From Calcarisporiella thermophila CBS 279.70 (taxonomy: Eukaryota > Calcarisporiellomycota): a DNA stretch of 64,000 nt. Positions 57,270 through 64,000 of this stretch are shown here, in pieces (position 1 is the stretch's first letter; the number at the start of each line of letters is the position of its first letter). Position numbers and translations under genes: made by a program. The notes below the pieces were generated by a model, which saw only the letters and a list, made by a program, of their open reading frames with translations, was not told where the DNA came from and searched no databases. The stretch is from the NCBI RefSeq assembly GCF_041956535.1, contig NW_027192205.1:62001-126000 (forward strand). The letters are read 5' to 3'.

Positions 57270-58319
57270 AGCTAGTTGAATAGTGCTAATATACTTGAGC
57301 TAACAAGAACAAAGGTTTACTCTAACGGTTACGGAGAAAGATTCGAGCTGATAAGAAGAGTCAAGTCAGCTTGAATTGAGATTTGAATGAATTATGGCTA
57401 AATAGTAAGCAAACTAGAGCAGCGAGGTGAATTAGCTAGAAACGAGCTTCGGGAAAAGTAGAATGGACAGCCGCCTTTTTTCATCTTCTCCGTGCTAAAT
57501 CATGGATAAAGTTAAAAAAGGTAAACAAGTATGACCTAAACACCCTTGTCAATCTAAACCGCTCTGTCTCTAATTTTAACCCTTTCTATAAAAGACACTG
57601 CCTAAAATGCCTTGATCCAATTTGAAATCGGTTATGGATTCTGTAGGGAAGAATGGGAGGTGGCAAATTTTATTTGGTTAGAAATGTTGAAGTGTTTAGG
57701 ATTGCCCGATATCATGGATGGATTCACTACTAGTCCAAAATAAATTTGGTCACATTTAGGGAAACCGACAAGGGCCATTTTAATATTATTGAATTTTTGG
57801 GCGAGGGAATAGAGCATTTACACGGTCACTTTAGATACCGTAACGGGAACCTTCTCTACTCTCGGGTTAAATATCCCCAATTGATCCGATGCGATGGAAC
57901 AGTTCTCTAGGCCTATGGCAGCAGCATCAATCTCCGTGGTGATTTTGTCCTGCTTAAAAAAAGATTCAAACTTGTATTGGAAAGGTTTAAACGAAGAGGC
58001 AGGTTGGCCAAACCATTCTTTAGCTCACTGAACACCTCATTACACTGCAAATGCAAAAAATGGGTAGTGGAAAAATGCTCATTTTCTAACGCTCCGGGGA
58101 GCTGACTCATGGTTAGCATTATGAAGGGTTAGCCTATAGACTGAGCTAGGATTGTTTTTCTTGGAAAATGGCAAACTGCACCGTTAATAAACGGTTATTT
58201 ACCCCTTATGGTTGACCAGTTGCTCTTTCGTGTGTTTGGACTGAATTTTCAGAGAAGATAATTATAAAGTGCTTTTCGCTGTGACGGTTTTTTGCATTTT
58301 ATCTTTTGCTTGGACTATA
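57270..58319. other. Spacer between peroxidase and IES2, 1.05 kb
   Basis: Mostly non-coding. It contains a coding-like minus-strand segment (57818-58024, listed separately) and the promoters of both flanking genes. Confidence 0.4.
57818..58024 (-). CDS. Possible small gene or terminal exon, unidentified
   Basis: A minus-strand frame opens just after a TGAG acceptor-like site and ends at a TAA at 57818. The predicted peptide has coding-like composition: KEWFGQPASSFKPFQYKF, ESFFKQDKITTEIDAAAIGL, then ENCSIASDQLGIFNPRVEKV, PVTVSKVTV and stop. A start could be supplied by a Met near 58110 through a GTCAGC donor, giving about 70 aa. I recognise no family. It may be a real small protein or the 3' exon of a decayed gene. 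Confidence 0.35.
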   Translation of the reverse strand, partial: AKEWFGQPASSFKPFQYKFESFFKQDKITTEIDAAAIGLENCSIASDQLGIFNPRVEKVPVTVSKVTV

Positions 58320-59472
58320 ATGCGCAGAAACCTTAGATACGTAATCAATACACCCGAGAGCTCCACGCCAGAAGTAGAGGAAGAAGAAATAGAAGAAGAT
58401 GAGGAAGAAGAAGTAGAAGAGGATGAAGAAGATGAAGTAGAAGAGGAGGAGGAAGAGGAGGAGGAAGAGGAGGAAGAGGACGAGGAAGAGGTAGACGAAG
58501 TAGAAGAGGAGGAGGAGATTGATGTGGATGGAGAGAGGGAGATTGAGGAAGTTGAAGAGGAGGGAATAGAGGAAAATGGCGAGCTGGAGGAGGAAGACGA
58601 AGAAGAGGAGGAAGAGGAAGAAGTAGAAGGGGAGGGGGAGGAGGAGGAAGAAGTAGTAGAAGAGGACGAGGAAGACGAGGAGGAAGGAATGATTAGAGGG
58701 CGAAAGCGTGGAGGAGAGAGGATGAATGATCAAAGACGCGTAAAACGAAAAAGGATATCCGATGATTTAAGGTGATACACTATGTCTACTTATTAATGCC
58801 TACCATATTTTTTTTTCTCATTGGCCTCTATGTGTGTGTTCTATTTAGTGAAGCTTCTGACTCCGAAGAGGTTGGAACCCCCTCATCGACTCGGCAGTTA
58901 ACCAAGCGTCAGCGCGCTAAATATATGGGTGAGGTTACGATTGAGCAGGAGTACGCTGAGCTTCCGATTGAAAAGGGAAAACGCAAAAAACTGACCGAGG
59001 AGGAACTTACTCTGCGCCGATCAGAAGCGGCGCGGAGAAAAAAGAACCAGAGCATTAAAAAAGCCGAACAGGACAAGGTAATGCCAACTTTGCTACACTG
59101 TCCAATTTGATTCATGTCGATGGCTAATTTCTATTTTTGTGTTGGGTTTTCTAGCTCGAGACCATCAATAGACTCCTAAAAAAGCAAGCGACCAAACGGA
59201 CCAAGAAAGACGACGTCAATGAGCAGATGCAAGAGGAAGATTCATCCCCCATCCCTCTAACGCATATGAGATATATCGCCAACAGAGCAGGAGCAACCCT
59301 GAGCTGGCCAACCGGACTAGAGCCAAGCGAATTTGGTGAATTCAAGGGATATCCATCTGCTCCACGCAAGTGTGCTGCACCTGGATGCAAAAACCAGCGC
59401 AAGTACACGGCAAAGCAAACGGGAAAGTCAGCCTGCTCTCTTCAGTGCTATCGTGTTGTAGAGCTAAAGTGA
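58320..59472 (+). CDS. IES2: INO80 chromatin-remodelling complex subunit Ies2/INO80B (PAPA-1 domain)
   Basis: Exons 58320-58771, 58849-59077 and 59155-59472 give 332 aa. The first exon is dominated by a Glu/Asp tract of about 110 residues, then a basic nuclear-signal-like stretch (KRKRISDDLR). The PAPA-1/Ies2 core is clear: STRQLTKRQRAKYMGEVTI, GKRKKLTEEELTLRRSEAAR and RKKNQSIKKAEQDKLETINR. The C-terminus is a zinc finger of HIT type (CAAPGCKNQRKYTAKQTGKS then ACSLQCYRVVELK). Ies2 stimulates Ino80 ATPase activity. Met 58320 (MRRNLRY) is used; the frame is open farther upstream but would add a hydrophobic stretch without homology. Confidence 0.9.
58376..58690 (+). repeat. GAA/GAG-rich acidic low-complexity tract inside IES2
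   Basis: Purine-only trinucleotide-like DNA encoding mostly Glu and Asp. The antisense strand is spuriously open for 144 codons here. Such tracts are prone to length change. Confidence 0.9.
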
Positions 59473-59564
59473 ACGATATCCATCCATTTGTATTTATATA
59501 TTTGAGTCAAAATAAAGTTAAAAAGAAGGAACAAAGGGAACGAAAACATATCAGCGCGTCTAGG

Positions 59565-60558
59565 TTATTTTTGAAGTGATTCTTCAACGCCTGGTTTACC
59601 ACGAGTCGAGTACATGCTCTCCACTTTGCTGATTGTCTCTTCAGAGGCATACTCACTAGCCTTTTGAATATCCTCTTCTGCCTGCTTTGCTTTTACATTA
59701 GCGGCCTGTTGAGCCTCTCTGGCTTTATCCTCCATTGTCTCTCTCGAGACCTCGACCGACTTCTCCACCATCTCTCTAGCCTCAGCTGTTTTCTGTGATC
59801 CCATCTCCTCTAGTTGGTCCACCGCTCCACTTATTTTTGCTCTTGCATCCGAGACTGCCCTCGTGAGTTCTCCGCGCACCTGTCCAAGCTGAGGCCACCC
59901 CTCTTTTTCCAATCTTTCCAGTTCCCTAACTACATTTCGGGATGTCCCAGGCACCCAATACCACGCAGCCACACCTGCGAACAATAGGGGGGTCAATGCT
60001 CTCAAAATGATCCCGCGTCTTCTTGCAATAATAGTGCCGGCCAGACCCGTTACACCAACATAGATGGAATTGGGTACAAGGCGATCTGCGGGGTCGACAA
60101 GTTCTTTTATTTTGTGCTCAACACATTGCTCAAAACCAATCCACTGTTTAGTAATAGAGTGAAGGCGCGACTGGAGGGATTGAAACGAGGTTTGGGCGAA
60201 AGATTGGGTTTGGGAGGAGATTTTCTCGAGTCGGGAGGGTTCTAGTACAAGGACGTATTCGGGCTGGGGTTCATCATAGATTGGGAGCTATGTGAATTGG
60301 AAAATTGGATACGACTAGCAAAATGAAGGAGAGTTTACGAGTTGTGCGACAATAGTGCACCTACCTTTTGCTTATGTCCTTCGGCCATGGCTGTGGTGGT
60401 GAGTCCCGCACCTAATGTTATTGTTCCTGCCGTCAAGACTTTGGCCGTGGATTTCTATATGAAAAGAATCGATTTGTAAAAATAGGATGCAGTCCATGGA
60501 ATATGAAAATCGGTCAATCCCATTAGTTACTTACTCGCAGTACTGTAGCACGGAACAT
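59565..60558 (-). CDS. MIC26: MICOS complex subunit Mic26/Mic27 (apolipoprotein O-like)
   Basis: Exons 60558-60535, 60454-60365 and 60287-59565 give 278 aa. The N-terminus is basic and hydrophobic (MFRATVLRKSTAKVLTAGTI), then LPIYDEPQPEYVLVLEPSRL opens the ApoO domain. The family's glycine-rich segment follows: ELVDPADRLVPNSIYVGVTG, LAGTIIARRRGIILRALTPL, and LLFAGVAAWYWVPGTSRNV. The C-terminal 110 residues form a long amphipathic helix (AREMVEKSVEVSRETMEDKA). Mic26/27 help form cristae junctions in the mitochondrial inner membrane. Mic26 versus Mic27 cannot be told apart by eye. The long C-terminal extension is unusual for yeast but common in apolipoprotein-like proteins. Confidence 0.85.
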
Positions 60559-61526
60559 TCTTTACGCTTGTAGATCTAAGAGCCTCGAATTGGGATATGG
60601 AGCCTAATCAATGAGTTATTGCTCTAGGGCTCAGGAATTGCTTTCGTCATCGAGTCACATAGACTTATAAATAATCTTAATTTGCTCAGGTTCAAATTGA
60701 AATTTGTCATCTTCGAATCGATTATAGTAAATCTGTCGAACAGGGTCAAATTTTATATTTAATGGCTTACACTAATCAAAAAAAAATATGTTCTGCAATG
60801 GTTCGCGCTCTACCTCAAGTAAACTTGTGTGGAGTTCGCTTGTAATATGTTTATAGCACTTGATACATTTGATACATTTGATACTTTAAAGCACTGAGAG
60901 TCTTCTGGAAATAAACTGGTCGGTTTACTGTTTTCTCCGAAGAAAATTTTAACAGTTATATTTCCAATGAAGTAGTAGTCATTGGCCCTTGACTCCTTCC
61001 TCTCACATTGATCCCTTGGGGAAGAAAACATTGAGAAAGATCTTGAAAAATACTGACGTTGTACTGTGTTTAATCATGGATTTGAGGTATGTTATAAATA
61101 CAATGAAGTAGTGGGATCTAAAGATCAAGATAAAATAAAAAGGTTTACCTAGAGCTCCTTGGGTGAGTAAAGCCTAATGGCCATTTTTGGGCTGAAATAA
61201 CCAACCCAAGAAGCGAACAAGAAAAGGTTTTTTCGAGAGAACTCATGCACCATTATATCTTATTTTCTTATGCGAATATTGAGATTTTTAGTAGTTTCTT
61301 TAGAATCAAACGAGGAAAATGTAATTAAATAATCAATTTATGATGAATCTTTGTAACAATATCCTTATTAAAAAAAGATGCCTAAATGTAAATAAATAGT
61401 ATAAAATTTAGAAATAATGGCGCTATTAAAAAAAAATTGTGCAACAGTCTCCCATGAAATACGAATGCTATACTTTGCGGTCCTACCATCGTTAAAAATA
61501 ATACTGAAGCTCAACCATGTTTACGT
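60559..61526. other. Intergenic, 1.0 kb
   Basis: AT-rich. A short TTTGATACA tandem repeat (three units) occurs near 60862-60890. No gene recognised. Confidence 0.5.
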
Positions 61527-62452
61527 CTACAATTTGTTATTTTTAATAAAGTCCTCTTCTAGACTCCCACGTTTTAACTTCACAACTCCTTCCTGCATTA
61601 TGCTCGCTACCAAAGTTCCGTCTTGTTTGTAGATTCTCCCAAGCGCAAGTCCTCTAGTGTTTCTCAATATCGGTGCCTCTGTCTCAAAGAGTAGCCATTC
61701 ATCTGCTCTAAAATTATCATGGAAATAGACGACGTGATCTAAACTAGCCAGCGTGGTAATATAAGGATCGGTATTGAATCCTACTCCAAGTGGAAAGCAT
61801 GCCGTATAAAGGAGTTCTAAGTCCGAAGCATAAGCTAGAGCACATTCATGCACCACGTTATCTTCCGAAAGCCGCCCTCTCATGCGGACCCACACGTGTC
61901 TATGGGTGGTTTTAGTTATGGGAGCCAATATACCCTCTTCAGGATTTGCATAAGTAACTCGGAATTCTATTGGACTATAGGGCTATGAGAATCAAAAGTC
62001 AGATAATCAACAATGGAGAACTCGAAGCTGAAAATGTCTGAGTCGGTGCAAGGAAAAACTATACCTCTTTATATGTATTTTCAAGCAATTTACGGCGTAT
62101 AGGAGGGCATTCAGGTTTTTCCCTGACGCGTTTAACACGATCTTCTTCACTATCGTCCGATAATCAACAAGTGGACACATTGTTTCNNNNNNNNNNNNNN
62201 NNNNNNNNNNNNNNNNNNNNNNNNNNNNNNNNNNNNNNNNNNNNNNNNNNNNNNNNNNNNNNNNNNNNNNNNNNNNNNNNNNNNNNNNNNNNNNNNNNNN
62301 NNNNNNNNNNNNNNNNNNNNNTAATTGAGCCTACCATTAACTCCTGGTTGAAGAACCTGCAAATGGGGAACAAGGATTCGGCTCTGAAAGTGGTCCTTGC
62401 CAAGCCCATCTATGGCAATCACATCTTCAATTTTTATAAATTCAGCTTCCAT
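61527..62452 (-). CDS. Acyl-CoA thioesterase II (TesB/ACOT8-like), interrupted by an assembly gap
   Basis: The C-terminal exon (61982-61527) encodes the second hot-dog domain: PYSPIEFRVTYANPEEG, MRGRLSEDNVVHECALAYAS, YITTLASLDHVVYFHDNFRA, DEWLLFETEAPI, RGLALGRIYKQDGTLVASIM and QEGVVK, the TesB pattern. An exon at about 62154-62065 carries a Pro/Arg-rich linker ending TYKE. The N-terminal exon starts at Met 62452 (MEAEFIKIEDVIAIDG). Between them lie 135 N (62187-62321), so part of domain 1 is missing. The protein ends NKL, a possible variant PTS1, fitting peroxisomal hydrolysis of acyl-CoA alongside the oxidase at 23.7 kb. Symbols PTE1/TES1 would fit the family. Confidence 0.82.
62187..62321. 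other. Assembly gap (135 N)
   Basis: Runs of N within the thioesterase gene; true length unknown. Confidence 0.98.
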
Positions 62453-63713
62453 AAGTTTGACTCGCTTGGACAAGTAGCGCACAAGTTCTTTATAGATCAA
62501 ACAAATTATTTTAGAAATAATAGGGGTCCTTTCCGATTTCTTACCGATATTTATACTTATGAAATGAATGAATAAACAGTTTCGGTACATTTCGGTAAAT
62601 TTAGCTTGAGAATTCATTTCGCAATCTAATACCCAGCAAATGATAGCGAACATCAGCGCAGGGGTTAATAAGATCTCCGCATTATATTGGATATCCCAAT
62701 ACCAGGAATCCTAAATATGACCATCATCTTTATAGTAAGATGCTGCATTTAGCCTTTGAATTAAATAATATCCAATTACACCTTACAAAGTGCTTTGTAT
62801 TCCATCCATCTTTTCATAATATATTGGCAAATGTAGACCGGACACATTGCTTATTAGCAATGTTAAATTAGGTCGGCAATATGTTTGGCATACCTGGACA
62901 AACAAGGATATTTGGGCGCAGATGGATCACTAAAGTTTTCATTTTCTACACGTGTCGGTAAAATTGCACTAATATTCGTGACGATAAAGTTAAATCCGAA
63001 GCTTAAACGTCATCCCTGTAAAAAGCCACCGAAAGGAAGCTCCGTGGAAACATTAAGGATCATATATACCATTGGCTCATGTGGATTTTCAATAAACGGA
63101 ATATGGAAACCGGAAAAGGCACACTATGGAATTTTATTCGTCTTGGCCCAAGCAAAAAAAATTTGGGCCGAAATAAATCTATGGAACTGAGTTTCAGCTG
63201 TGATTTTACGGCCAGGCAAAAGAGCTCCTTTAAAAATTCCCCAAGATTTCGGAGTAAATATGTTCAAACAAACAAGCTGTTATTAAGGCAAAAAGAGGAT
63301 ATACTAAGTGGTAGTCAGAGAGCACTTTATTTATACAAATTATTGAGTATTCATTATAATGCCCCTGAAAAGAAAGAGAATAAAAGGTTGGCACCATGTA
63401 AAATCTCTATATCTGGATTTAAGAAATTCTCCGAAATATATTAATATTTCACTTGAAGAGAGTTAGCAAAGGATATTCAGTTGTATATGTAATGATAACG
63501 GAGTAAGTGGGGTTTCCAAATAATTAATTGTATTTTATATGGACGTTGTTTGTAGAGAAATATTTAGGTAAAATTAAAAATTTTAAGGTGCCCAAAAACT
63601 TTCCGGAGATACTTTATATTCAGGAGAATTAAGATTAAAGGCGATATAACCATATATTTTTCTTTTAGTTTATATTCATCCTCAATCTTAATTACTTTTT
63701 CTATTTGTATTAG
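62453..63713. other. Intergenic or unrecognised, 1.3 kb
   Basis: Two overlapping plus-strand frames (62885-63190, 101 codons; 63079-63444, 121 codons) are Lys-rich and show no recognisable motif. They may be chance frames or an unidentified gene; I cannot support a model. Confidence 0.35.
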
Positions 63714-63886
63714 GTTTGCAGAACCGTCCGGTTGCAACAGCAGTTGCGAGCGCAGGAAAAAGGAAAGCCAAGGGAATCAGTTCCGTGGAAGAATTGGGCA
63801 ACGAGATAGAGAGGGTCAAGAAGCTTGCACGAACTTACAGAAATAAGAGAAAGTCGAATCACCAGGCAAGACAGGGCATAATGTAA
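63714..63886 (+). CDS. Possible terminal exon of an unidentified basic coiled-coil protein
   Basis: After a polypyrimidine tract and a TTAG acceptor the sequence opens into a frame reading LQNRPVATAVASAGKRKAKG, then ISSVEELGNEIERVKKLART, YRNKRKSNHQARQGIM and TAA. The composition (basic, heptad-like) and the clean acceptor look like a real 3' exon. The preceding exons were not identified in the AT-rich DNA upstream. Family unknown. Confidence 0.35.
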
Positions 63887-64000
63887 TTCCATGATTTGTA
63901 AATGCTAACGCAGCATTAAAAAATATATAGAATTTTTTACTGGATAAAAAATTCTATATATTAATGGCATGATATCGTTTATAAACCTGGTGTAATTGAG

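Noticed and set aside
58299-58733. 144-codon Leu/Phe-rich minus-strand frame
   Set aside because: Antisense shadow of the Glu/Asp-coding purine tract of IES2.
62885-63444. Two overlapping Lys-rich plus-strand frames
   Set aside because: No family resemblance and they overlap each other in different frames, typical of chance frames in AT-rich DNA.

Overview
The window is nuclear DNA of a fungus. The genes are split by many short introns (about 50-85 bases, GTAAGT-like donors, CTAAT/CTAAC-like branch points, TAG/CAG acceptors). They encode a typical eukaryotic housekeeping set, with fungal-type products such as a heme-thiolate peroxidase, a VC0807-type membrane protein and a Hob3/Rvs161 BAR protein. 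VMP1, LAMTOR3, VAMP7 and BC10 homologues, which budding yeast lacks or has diverged from, point to an early-diverging (zygomycete-grade) lineage; that placement is inference. Intergenic DNA is AT-rich. I recognise no tRNA, rRNA or CRISPR. All spliced models were built by eye from splice signals, reading frame and family resemblance, and nearly all give a total coding length divisible by three.

0-27 kb: Nup155/Nup170 nucleoporin (-) divergent from a short Rrp7 (+); a secreted metallophosphoesterase (-); an HSPA12-like Hsp70 with a polyglutamine tail (-) divergent from a BAR-domain protein (+); PRMT1-type arginine methyltransferase (+); a tandem pair of VC0807-like membrane proteins, the second frameshifted; a KCTD-like BTB/pentapeptide protein (-); and a 13-exon peroxisomal acyl-CoA oxidase (+).

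27.8-40 kb is a compact run of plus-strand genes: cytochrome b5 (with an apparent one-base insertion), LAMTOR3, VAMP7, Puf6, molybdenum cofactor sulfurase, VMP1 and Mpo1. SUZ-domain, membrane/coiled-coil and tiny BC10 (BLCAP) genes follow on the minus strand.

44-64 kb: an intronless double DJ-1/PfpI protein; a small secreted cysteine-rich protein; a gene-poor 4.3 kb stretch holding a hairpin/T-tract and a probable decayed retroelement; a type I membrane protein of unknown function; Vti1; a Sec7-PH Arf exchange factor whose Sec7 domain looks incomplete; a heme-thiolate peroxidase; INO80 subunit Ies2/INO80B; a Mic26/Mic27 MICOS subunit; and an acyl-CoA thioesterase II interrupted by a 135-base assembly gap.

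Functional threads: membrane traffic and lysosome/autophagy (VAMP7, Vti1, LAMTOR3, VMP1, Sec7-PH, Hob3); peroxisomal lipid catabolism (acyl-CoA oxidase ending SKL, thioesterase ending NKL, Mpo1); ribosome assembly (Rrp7, Puf6). Ordinary eukaryotic linkage, not operons, is assumed.
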